DNA from: Bradyrhizobium sp. CB1015
Lineage (GTDB): Bacteria; Pseudomonadota; Alphaproteobacteria; Rhizobiales; Xanthobacteraceae
DNA: 64,000 nt
Assembly (NCBI RefSeq): GCF_025200925.1
Contig: NZ_CP104174.1
Coordinates: 3,534,001 to 3,598,000, forward strand
Direction of reading: 5' to 3'
The position numbers and the translations under genes are program-made. Under the pieces are notes generated by a model. The model did not search any database. It saw only the letters and a list, made by a program, of their open reading frames with translations, and was not told where the DNA came from. The first letter of the stretch is position 1, and the number at the start of each line of letters is the position of its first letter. This document shows, piece by piece, positions 26,485 through 34,605 of the stretch.

Positions 26485-28463
26485 TCGCGGAGTCCGGACA
26501 TTACGCGCTGGTGCTTGCGCTCGCCCTGGCACTGATCCAGTCCATCGTGCCGCTGATCGGCGCGCGCCTCGGCGACGCCGCCCTGATGAACGTGGCGCGC
26601 TCCACGGCACTGGCGCAGCTGCTGTTCATCGGCGCCTCGTTCACAGCGCTGGTGATGCTGCACGTGAACTCGGATTTCTCCGTCGCCAACGTCTACGAGA
26701 ATTCCCACTCGATGAAGCCGCTGCTCTACAAGATCACCGGCGTGTGGGGAAATCATGAAGGCTCGATGCTGCTGTGGGTGTCGATCCTCGCGCTGTTCGG
26801 CGGATTGGTCGCGAGCTTCGGCAACAATCTGCCGCTGTCACTGCGCGCGCATGTGCTGGCCGTGCAGGCCTGGGTCGCCAGCGCCTTCTACCTCTTCATC
26901 CTGATCACGTCGAACCCGTTCCTGCGCATCGCCAATCCGCCGATCGAGGGGCGCGATCTCAATCCCGTGCTTCAGGACATCGGCCTCGCCGTGCATCCGC
27001 CGATGCTCTATCTCGGCTATGTCGGCTTCTCGATCTCGTTCTCCTTCGCCATCGCCGCGCTGATGGAGGGACGGATCGATGCGGCCTGGGCGCGCTGGGT
27101 GCGGCCCTGGACGCTGGTCGCCTGGATCTTCCTGACCCTCGGCATCGCCATGGGCTCGTACTGGGCCTATTACGAGCTTGGCTGGGGCGGCTGGTGGTTC
27201 TGGGATCCGGTGGAGAACGCTTCGCTGATGCCCTGGCTCGCCGGCACCGCGCTCTTGCATTCGGCACTCGTGATGGAGAAGCGCAACGCGCTGAAGGTCT
27301 GGACCATCCTGCTCTCGATCCTGACCTTCTCGCTGTCGCTGCTCGGCACCTTCCTGGTGCGCTCCGGCGTCATCACCTCGGTGCACGCTTTCGCGACCGA
27401 TCCGACCCGCGGCGTGTTCATTCTGCTGATCCTGTGCCTTTTCATCGGCGGCAGCCTGTCGCTGTTCGCGGGCCGCGCCACCTCGTTGAAGCAAGGCGGC
27501 CTGTTCGCGCCGATCTCGCGCGAGGGCGCGCTGGTGCTGAACAATCTGCTGCTCACCGTGGCCTGCGCGGTGGTGCTGTTCGGCACGCTCTATCCGCTCG
27601 CAATGGAGATGCTCGCCGATTTCAAGATGTCGGTCGGCGCACCCTTCTACAATCTCACCTTCGCGCCGCTGTTCGCGCTGTTGCTGCTCGCGGTGCCGTT
27701 CGGGCCGATGCTGGCGTGGAAGCGCGGCGACCTGCTCGGCGTGATGCAGCGCCTGCTCGCCGCCGGCGTTGCCGGGCTGGTCGTGGTCGCCATCGTCTGG
27801 GCCTGGGTGCGGGGCGGCAGCGCGCTGGCGCCGCTCGCGATCGGGCTCGGTGTCTTCGTCATTGCCGGCGCGGTCACCGACCTCGTCGAACGGACCGGCC
27901 TGGTGCGCCTGCCATTCGCAACGGTGCTGCACCGGGCGCGCGGCCTGCCGCGCTCGGCCTGGGGCACGGCGTTCGCGCATGCCGGTCTCGGCGTCGCGCT
28001 GATCGGGATCGTCTGCGAGACCACCTGGAACAGCGAATACATCGCGACCATGAAGCCGAACGAGGTCGCCCATGTCGCCGGCTACGACCTGAAGCTCGAC
28101 GGGCTGTTCCAACGCCAGGGCCCGAACTACCGCGAGATGATCGCCGAGTTCAAGATCAGCCGCGACGGCGAGGCGGTCACGGTGATGACGCCGTCCAAGC
28201 GCAGCTTCACCACGCGCGGCTCGTCGACGACCGAGGCGGCGCTGCTGACGCGCGGCGCGAGCCAGCTCTACGTCTCGCTCGGCGACGCCACCGCCGAAGG
28301 CGCCATTGCCGTGCGCATCTATCACAAGCCGCTGGTTCTCCTGATCTGGTGGGGCCCGGTGCTGATGGCCTTCGGCGGCGTGCTCTCGCTCTCCGACCGC
28401 CGCCTGCGGGTCGGCGCGCCGAAGCCGGCGCGGGCCAAGCAGCGCCTCCAGCCGGCGGAATGA
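26481..28463 (+). CDS. cycK: Cytochrome c heme lyase subunit CycK/CcmF
   Basis: The product has 660 residues and about 15 membrane helices. The heme-handling WWD motif is present at about 233-251 ([19 protein letters not shown]), along with the conserved [11 protein letters not shown] segment and histidine-containing loops. With CcmH and CcmI it ligates heme from CcmE to CXXCH in the periplasm. The start is GTG, translationally coupled to cycJ. Confidence 0.95.
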   Translation: MIAESGHYALVLALALALIQSIVPLIGARLGDAALMNVARSTALAQLLFIGASFTALVMLHVNSDFSVANVYENSHSMKPLLYKITGVWGNHEGSMLLWVSILALFGGLVASFGNNLPLSLRAHVLAVQAWVASAFYLFILITSNPFLRIANPPIEGRDLNPVLQDIGLAVHPPMLYLGYVGFSISFSFAIAALMEGRIDAAWARWVRPWTLVAWIFLTLGIAMGSYWAYYELGWGGWWFWDPVENASLMPWLAGTALLHSALVMEKRNALKVWTILLSILTFSLSLLGTFLVRSGVITSVHAFATDPTRGVFILLILCLFIGGSLSLFAGRATSLKQGGLFAPISREGALVLNNLLLTVACAVVLFGTLYPLAMEMLADFKMSVGAPFYNLTFAPLFALLLLAVPFGPMLAWKRGDLLGVMQRLLAAGVAGLVVVAIVWAWVRGGSALAPLAIGLGVFVIAGAVTDLVERTGLVRLPFATVLHRARGLPRSAWGTAFAHAGLGVALIGIVCETTWNSEYIATMKPNEVAHVAGYDLKLDGLFQRQGPNYREMIAEFKISRDGEAVTVMTPSKRSFTTRGSSTTEAALLTRGASQLYVSLGDATAEGAIAVRIYHKPLVLLIWWGPVLMAFGGVLSLSDRRLRVGAPKPARAKQRLQPAE

Positions 28464-28467
28464 TCCG

Positions 28468-28947
28468 ATGCGTTGGATGATAGCCGCGTTCGTCGCGTTG
28501 CTGCTGCTGGCTTTGCCGGCGGCCCACGCCGTGCAGCCCGACGAGATCATGTCGGATCCGGTGAAGGAATCGCGCGCGCGTGAATTGTCGCGCGAGCTTC
28601 GCTGCATGGTCTGCCAGAACCAGTCGATCGACGATTCCGATGCGCCGCTGGCGCGCGACCTACGCCTCCTGGTGCGCGAGCGCATTGCGGCCGGCGACAG
28701 CAATGCGCAGGTGCTCGATTTCCTGGTGGCGCGCTACGGCGAGTTCGTGCTGCTCAAGCCGCGCTTCGAGCGGCAGACCCTGCTGCTGTGGCTGCTCGGG
28801 CCGGTGCTGCTGCTCGGCGGCGGCCTGGCGCTGTGGCTGCAAATCCGCCGCCGCGCGCGAAGTGGTGTGGACGTACCGGCGCCGCCGCTCACGCCGGACG
28901 AACAGGCGCGACTCGCGGCCTTGATGTCGGACGAAACCAAGTCGTGA
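28468..28947 (+). CDS. cycL: Cytochrome c biogenesis thioreductase CycL/CcmH
   Basis: The product has 159 residues. A signal peptide (MRWMIAAFVALLLLALPAAHA) is followed by the three-helix domain with LRCMVCQNQSI, the redox cysteines C46 and C49, and a C-terminal membrane helix (LLLWLLGPVLLLGGGLALWL). It reduces apocytochrome cysteines before heme attachment. It ends the cycHJKL operon; no ccmG-type thioredoxin is encoded here. Confidence 0.95.
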   Translation: MRWMIAAFVALLLLALPAAHAVQPDEIMSDPVKESRARELSRELRCMVCQNQSIDDSDAPLARDLRLLVRERIAAGDSNAQVLDFLVARYGEFVLLKPRFERQTLLLWLLGPVLLLGGGLALWLQIRRRARSGVDVPAPPLTPDEQARLAALMSDETKS

Positions 28948-29058
28948 AATCGTTCTGAAGCCCTCCGGCTGCGTAGGCAACGGCTGCGTGGTTCATGCTA
29001 AATTGACCTTTGTCTGGAAGCTTGTCGCGAGATTTGATTCCAGCCGCTGAGTCCCCCG

Positions 29059-30402
29059 ATGTTCGCGAACAGCAATCTGACGATCCGCTTCCTGGTCGGC
29101 GCCGTCGTCGCTGCGTTATTGTTCCTGCTTGGCATCGGCGGCGGCACCGGCTTCATCGCCGTGCTCTATCTCAACAACGAGATCACCAGCCTGTCCTCGG
29201 ACTTTGCCGCGCTGAGCGGCCCGGCGCGCGACCACGCGATGCAGATCTACCAGCAGGCGCAGAGCGCGTTCTCCTATTTCCTGGTCGCCTGCGGCGTGAT
29301 CGCCGTCGTCGCTTTCGCGATCTGCTTCACGACCTGGTTCGCCGTGCGCAACGGCATCCTCAATCCCCTGGCGGCGATCGTCCATGCCATGCGCGAGGTT
29401 GCCGACCAGAAATTCGACACCTCCGTTCCGGGGCTCGGCCGCACCAACGAGATCGGCCTGCTTGCCGGTGCGCTGGAGGTGTTCAAGACCAACGGCATCG
29501 AGCGGCGCCGCCTCTCCGAGCAGCAGCTGCATGAAGCGCAGCATCAGGCCGAGCGGTCGAAATTCCTCGACGACCGGATCAAGCGCTTCAACGATCTCGT
29601 CGCCAGCGTCGTCGCCAGCGTGGCGTCATCGGCCGTGCATCTGAAGACCAACGCGGAGACGCTGTCGCGGACCGCCAACGATACCAGCACCAAGGCCAAT
29701 GCGGTGGCTAGCGCCGCGGGTCAGGCCAGCGCCAGCGTGCAGACGGTCGCAGGGTCCGCCGAGGAGATGACGAACTCGATCGGCACGATCAGCCGCCGCG
29801 TCACGGACGCGACCCAACGCGCCGAAGGTGCCGCAAGCCAGGCCGAGAAGAGCCGCGATACCATTCACACGCTGTCGGATGCCGCCGAAAAGATCGGCGA
29901 GGTCGTCCAGCTCGTGCAGGCGATCGCATCGCAGACCAATCTCCTGGCGCTCAACGCCACCATCGAGGCGGCACGGGCCGGCGAAGCGGGCAAGGGATTT
30001 GCGGTGGTCGCCTCGGAAGTGAAGAACCTGGCGCATCAGACCAGCAAGGCGACGGAGGAGATCACTGCCCATGTCGCCAGCATTCAGGGCATCACCGCGG
30101 AGACCCGCGGCGCGATCGACGGCATTTCCAAGACGCTGTCGGAGATCTCGTCCATCATGTCGGGCATCGAGATAGATACCGCCCAGCAGCGCAACGCCAC
30201 GCAGGAGATCACGCGCAGCGCCCAGGACGCCGCACGCGGAACCCTCGACGTCTCCAACCATATCGTCCAGATCACCTCCACCTCGGCCGAGACCGGCCGC
30301 ATGGCCACTGAGGCCAGGGATTCGGCGGTCGATCTGTCGCGGCAGGCCGAGACCTTGAAGCGCGAAGTCGACGAGTTCATCGTCAGTGTCAGGGCGAGCT
30401 GA
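29059..30402 (+). CDS. Methyl-accepting chemotaxis protein
   Basis: The product has 447 residues. Two membrane helices (about 11-40 and 72-95) enclose a very short periplasmic loop of about 30 residues, so external ligand binding is unlikely and sensing may be of membrane or energy state. A HAMP domain follows. The signalling hairpin tip is intact ([20 protein letters not shown], then [15 protein letters not shown]). There is no C-terminal CheR-docking pentapeptide. Confidence 0.9.
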   Translation: MFANSNLTIRFLVGAVVAALLFLLGIGGGTGFIAVLYLNNEITSLSSDFAALSGPARDHAMQIYQQAQSAFSYFLVACGVIAVVAFAICFTTWFAVRNGILNPLAAIVHAMREVADQKFDTSVPGLGRTNEIGLLAGALEVFKTNGIERRRLSEQQLHEAQHQAERSKFLDDRIKRFNDLVASVVASVASSAVHLKTNAETLSRTANDTSTKANAVASAAGQASASVQTVAGSAEEMTNSIGTISRRVTDATQRAEGAASQAEKSRDTIHTLSDAAEKIGEVVQLVQAIASQTNLLALNATIEAARAGEAGKGFAVVASEVKNLAHQTSKATEEITAHVASIQGITAETRGAIDGISKTLSEISSIMSGIEIDTAQQRNATQEITRSAQDAARGTLDVSNHIVQITSTSAETGRMATEARDSAVDLSRQAETLKREVDEFIVSVRAS

Positions 30403-30624
30403 CGGCCAGAATTCGCCCCCCGTCGCCTCGTCGAGGGAACTCGATTAAGTTCCTGTACGACCACGATTTTCGGCCTGTGCTAAACTGCCGCATCCGCCTC
30501 CTCGCTTCATTACGAAAGTTTAACCCCGCCGCCAGCGCGCGGTAAGGCGGGAGTCCCCATCTTCAGGTTCGCAAGGTGCCGACATCCGGCACCAAAAGGA
30601 ATTCAGGGCCCTGGAGATTTCTGC

Positions 30625-32205
30625 ATGAACGATCGTATCGACCTTTCGAACCTCCCGTCCTACCGGCAGCCGCGCCGGTCGGTGTTTTCTGCGCGCAAGC
30701 TCGCGCTGATGGCCTCGGTCGTCGCCGGTCTCGGTGCGGCCGTCTACGGCTTCAGCCCGTCGACCTCGCCGGCCGACTTGTTCTCGAGCCCAGCGCATGC
30801 GCAGGTCAACAACGAGGTCCGCAAGGTCGAGCGTCCCATCGGCTTCGCCGACATCGTCGAGCGCGTGAAGCCCTCGGTGATCTCGGTCAAGGTCAACATC
30901 AAGGAGAAGACCGCCAGCAACGATGACGGCGACGATTCGTCCTCGCCGTTCCAGCCGGGCTCGCCGATGGAGCGCTTCTTCCGCCGCTTCGGCGGTCCGG
31001 ATGGCATCCCCGGCCTGAAGGGCGGCGGGCGTGGCCGCGTCGTGCAGGGCCAGGGCTCCGGCTTCTTCATCTCGGCTGACGGCTATGCCGTGACCAACAA
31101 CCACGTGGTCGATGGCGCCGACAAGGTCGAGGTCACCACGGACGACGGCAAGACCTACACCGCCAAGGTGATCGGCACCGACCAGCGCACCGACCTCGCG
31201 CTGATCAAGGTCGAGGGCAGCACGAACTTCCCGTTCGCCAAGCTCGCCGATGCGAAGCCGCGGATCGGCGACTGGGTGCTCGCGGTCGGCAATCCCTTCG
31301 GTCTCGGCGGCACCGTCACCGCGGGCATCGTCTCGGCGAGCGGCCGCGACATCGGCAACGGCCCGTATGACGATTTCATCCAGATCGACGCGCCCGTGAA
31401 CAAGGGCAATTCCGGCGGTCCGGCCTTCGACACCAACGGCGAGGTGATGGGCGTCAACACTGCGATCTACTCGCCCTCCGGCGGCAGCGTCGGCATCGCG
31501 TTCTCGATTCCGGCCAACACGGTCAAGAGCGTGGTGGCGCAGCTCAAGGACAAGGGCTCGGTCAGCCGTGGCTGGATCGGCGTGCAGATCCAGCCCGTCA
31601 CGTCCGACATCGCCGACAGCCTCGGCATGAAGAAGGCCGAAGGCGCGCTGGTGGCGGAGCCGCAGGCGAACGGTCCGGCCGCGAAGGCCGGCATCGAGTC
31701 CGGCGACGTGATCACGGCGGTCAACGGCGAGCCTGTCAAGGATGCCCGTGAGCTCGCCCGCACCATCGGCGGCATGGCGCCCGGCGCGTCGGTGAAGCTC
31801 AACGTGTTGCACAAGGGCCAGGACAAGGTCATCAACCTGACCCTTGGCCAGTTGCCGAACACGGTCGAGGCCAAGGCCGACACCGACAATGACAGCGGCA
31901 AGGGCGCCAGCAAGGGCACCGACGTGCCGAAGCTCGGCATGACCGTCGCGCCCGCCAATTCCGTGGCCGGCGCCGGCAAGGAAGGCGTCGTGGTCACCGA
32001 AGTCGATCCCAAGAGCGCCGCGGCCGAACGCGGCTTCAAGGAAGGCGACGTGATCCTCGAGGTCGGCGGCAAGAGCGTGGCGACCGCCGCCGAAGTCCGC
32101 GACGCCATCAACGCGGCGCGGACCGACAACAAGAACAGCGTCCTGATGCGCGTGAAGAGCGGCGGCCAGTCGCGCTTCGTCGCGGTGCCCCTCGCCAAGG
32201 GCTGA
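30625..32205 (+). CDS. degP: Periplasmic serine protease DegP/HtrA
   Basis: The product has 526 residues. A membrane/signal segment (about 24-45) precedes the trypsin-like domain with the triad His160 (VTNNHVVDGA), Asp190 (QRTDLALIKV) and Ser263 (NKGNSGGPAFDT). Two PDZ domains follow (WIGVQIQPVTSDIADSLG region and KLGMTVAPANSVAG region). It degrades or refolds damaged envelope proteins. Its place after cycHJKL is conserved in rhizobia. GGAG precedes the ATG. Confidence 0.94.
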   Translation: MNDRIDLSNLPSYRQPRRSVFSARKLALMASVVAGLGAAVYGFSPSTSPADLFSSPAHAQVNNEVRKVERPIGFADIVERVKPSVISVKVNIKEKTASNDDGDDSSSPFQPGSPMERFFRRFGGPDGIPGLKGGGRGRVVQGQGSGFFISADGYAVTNNHVVDGADKVEVTTDDGKTYTAKVIGTDQRTDLALIKVEGSTNFPFAKLADAKPRIGDWVLAVGNPFGLGGTVTAGIVSASGRDIGNGPYDDFIQIDAPVNKGNSGGPAFDTNGEVMGVNTAIYSPSGGSVGIAFSIPANTVKSVVAQLKDKGSVSRGWIGVQIQPVTSDIADSLGMKKAEGALVAEPQANGPAAKAGIESGDVITAVNGEPVKDARELARTIGGMAPGASVKLNVLHKGQDKVINLTLGQLPNTVEAKADTDNDSGKGASKGTDVPKLGMTVAPANSVAGAGKEGVVVTEVDPKSAAAERGFKEGDVILEVGGKSVATAAEVRDAINAARTDNKNSVLMRVKSGGQSRFVAVPLAKG

Positions 32206-32347
32206 GGCCTTCACGAGGCCTACGAGATGAAGGGTACCGCCGGCATCAGTCGCCCCAGCCGCCGGTGCCCTTCGGGGAAGCAGCGCAAAGCTGGCTTCCC
32301 TCGTCTACCTTCCGGTGGAATTACGCCCCCCTCCGTCGGAAGGCCTA

Positions 32348-32386
32348 GGGCGGTGAGGTCCCCCCAGCTTCACCGCCCGCCTTTTT
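32348..32386 (+). terminator. Rho-independent terminator of degP
   Basis: GGGCGGTGA (32348-32356) pairs with TCACCGCCC (32370-32378) and is followed after GCC by five T residues. It closes the degP transcript. Another imperfect dyad (GAAGGGTACCGCCGGC with GCCGGTGCCCTTC) lies just upstream, about 32228-32272. Confidence 0.75.
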
Positions 32387-32480
32387 CCCGCTTCGAGCCT
32401 CTCCGGCTCGGCTTGCATGCGATTGCCGCTCGCGCCATGTTTAGAGAAGGTTGACCTCCTTGACCGCCGCCGAACGCACG

Positions 32481-33161
32481 ATGCGCCTCCTCATCATCGA
32501 AGACGACCGCGAATCCGCCGACTACCTCGCCAAGGCGTTTCGCGAAGTCGGACACATCGCCGACCACGCCGCCGACGGCGAGGAAGGCTTCGCCATGGCC
32601 GAGAACGGCGAGTACGACGTGCTGGTGGTCGACCGCATGCTGCCCAAGCGCGACGGCCTGTCGCTGATCGGCGCCTTACGCGACAAGGGCAACACCACGC
32701 CGGTGCTGATTCTCTCCGCCCTCGGGCAGGTCGATGACCGCATCAAGGGCCTGCGCGCCGGCGGCGACGATTATTTGCCAAAACCCTATTCCTTCGCCGA
32801 GCTGCTGGCCCGCGTCGAAGTGCTGTCGCGCCGCCGCGGCGGTCCCGCCGAGGAGACGCTTTATCGTGTCGGCGATCTCGAGCTCGACCGGCTCTCGCAT
32901 CGCGTCGCGCGCGGCAAGGACGAGCTGACGCTGCAGCCGCGCGAATTTCGCCTGCTCGAGTATTTGATGAAGCACGCCGGCCAGGTGGTGACGCGGACCA
33001 TGCTGCTCGAGAATGTCTGGGACTATCATTTCGATCCGCAGACCAACGTGATCGACGTGCACATCTCGCGGCTGCGCTCCAAGATCGACAAGGGCTTCGA
33101 GCGCCCGCTGCTGCACACGATCCGCGGCGCCGGATACATGATCCGTGACGGCATTCGGTAA
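32481..33161 (+). CDS. OmpR-family response regulator
   Basis: The product has 226 residues. The receiver shows IIEDDRE, phosphoacceptor Asp51 (VLVVDRMLPKRDG) and lysine in DDYLPKPYSF. The winged helix ends HTIRGAGYMIRDG. The ATG begins the canonical MRLLIIEDD. A TTG at 32460 in the same frame has a better-placed GAGAAGG site and may be the real start, adding seven residues. The gene overlaps the kinase gene by 17 bases. Confidence 0.9.
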   Translation: MRLLIIEDDRESADYLAKAFREVGHIADHAADGEEGFAMAENGEYDVLVVDRMLPKRDGLSLIGALRDKGNTTPVLILSALGQVDDRIKGLRAGGDDYLPKPYSFAELLARVEVLSRRRGGPAEETLYRVGDLELDRLSHRVARGKDELTLQPREFRLLEYLMKHAGQVVTRTMLLENVWDYHFDPQTNVIDVHISRLRSKIDKGFERPLLHTIRGAGYMIRDGIR

Positions 33162-34605
33162 ACTCGTCCGCACCACGGCGTTCCGGCTGACGCTGGTCTA
33201 TCTGCTGCTGTTTGCGATGTTCGCGGCCTCGCTGCTGGCCTATTTCGCCTGGAACACGCGGCGGCTGATCACCGAGGAGATCACGCAGACGGTCAATGCC
33301 GAGACCTCGGAGATCAACGAGATCTACGGCCGCGGCGGCATGTTTCGCCTGGTGCGCACGATCGAATATCGGGCCTTGCGGCCGGGCGCCAATCTCTACC
33401 TCGTGACCACGCCGACGGGTCAGGCGATCGCCGGCAATGTCGGCTCGCTGGCGCCGGGCGTGATGGCGACGCGCGGCTGGTCGGAGACGGCCTACCGGCG
33501 GATCGAGGACACCGATGACCGCGATCATCGCGCGCTCGTTCGCGTTACCGAATTGGAGAACGGCTTCCGGCTTCTGATCGGCCGCGACCTTGCCGAGCGG
33601 CGGCGCCTGTTCGGCATCGTCGCCAAGGCGGCGCAATTTTCGGTCCTGATCGTCGTCGTGCTCGGCCTCGGCGGCGGCATCTTCGTCGCGCGGCGGGTGC
33701 TGAGGCGCATCGACGCGATGACCGGCACGGCACAGCGCATCATGACCGGCGATCTCAGCGAGCGCCTGCCCGTGGGGCGCAGCGGCGACGAGATCGATCG
33801 CCTCGCCGAGAACCTCAACGCCATGCTCGAGCGGATCGAGGCGCTGATGGCGGGGCTGAAGGAGGTCTCCGACAACATCGCTCACGACCTCAAGACGCCG
33901 CTGACGCGGCTGCGCAACCGCGCCGAGGAGGCGCTGGCGAAGTCGGGCTGCGAGGCGGATTATCGCGCCGCACTGGAGCGGACCATCGAGGAATCCGACG
34001 GGCTGATCCGGACCTTCAACGCGCTTCTGATGATCGCGCGTGCGGAATCCGGACAGGCGCGCGGCAACATGGACGACTTCGATGCGGCGGAGGTCGCGGA
34101 GGGCATCCACGAGCTCTACGAGCCGCTCGCCGAGGACGACGGCATGACCCTGAAGGTCAAGTGCGAGCCGACACCGGTTCATGCCAATCGCGAGCTGATC
34201 AGCCAGGCGCTCGCCAATCTCGTCGAGAACGCGATCAAATACGGCAAGCCCGCGGCACAGGCCGCGGGAACCGTGGTCAGCATGGACGCGAGGCAAATCA
34301 CGATCGAGGCGAGGCGCGACGGCGACCACGTGCTGCTCAGCGTCACCGATCGTGGTCCGGGGATCCCCGAAGCGGATCGCAAGCACGTCATCGAGCGATT
34401 CGTGCGGCTCGAGGCCAGCCGCACGCTGCCGGGCTCGGGCCTCGGCCTCAGCCTCGCCTCGGCGGTTGCGACATTGCACGGCGGCGAATTGCGCTTGGGC
34501 GATGCCCATCCCGGCCTCGTCGCCACGCTCGTGCTGCCGGCGCGCGCGGGTGCCGGCGACAGGGTTGCTCCGCCAATACCGGATGTGCCACAGAAGGTGG
34601 CATGA
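33145..34605 (+). CDS. Sensor histidine kinase
   Basis: The product has 486 residues. Two membrane helices (about 14-38 and 158-180) flank a periplasmic sensor. HAMP (RRIDAMTGTAQRIMTGDLSE) leads to His247 in DNIAHDLKTPLTRLRN. The ATPase boxes are NLVENAIKYG, DRGPGIPEADR and GSGLGLSLA. The gene is coupled to its response regulator upstream and overlaps the glnE start by 4 bases downstream, so kinase and glnE share a transcript. Confidence 0.9.
   Translation: MTAFGKLVRTTAFRLTLVYLLLFAMFAASLLAYFAWNTRRLITEEITQTVNAETSEINEIYGRGGMFRLVRTIEYRALRPGANLYLVTTPTGQAIAGNVGSLAPGVMATRGWSETAYRRIEDTDDRDHRALVRVTELENGFRLLIGRDLAERRRLFGIVAKAAQFSVLIVVVLGLGGGIFVARRVLRRIDAMTGTAQRIMTGDLSERLPVGRSGDEIDRLAENLNAMLERIEALMAGLKEVSDNIAHDLKTPLTRLRNRAEEALAKSGCEADYRAALERTIEESDGLIRTFNALLMIARAESGQARGNMDDFDAAEVAEGIHELYEPLAEDDGMTLKVKCEPTPVHANRELISQALANLVENAIKYGKPAAQAAGTVVSMDARQITIEARRDGDHVLLSVTDRGPGIPEADRKHVIERFVRLEASRTLPGSGLGLSLASAVATLHGGELRLGDAHPGLVATLVLPARAGAGDRVAPPIPDVPQKVA

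Noticed and set aside
30436..30453. GGAACT-AGTTCC dyad upstream of degP as an ECF-sigma promoter
   Set aside because: GGAAC is present but no CGTT follows 16 or 17 bases later, so it does not fit the EcfG consensus; only a small hairpin remains.
30520..32214. A 564-codon open frame antisense to degP
   Set aside because: It mirrors degP codons, has no recognisable domain, and degP has a complete catalytic triad and PDZ domains.
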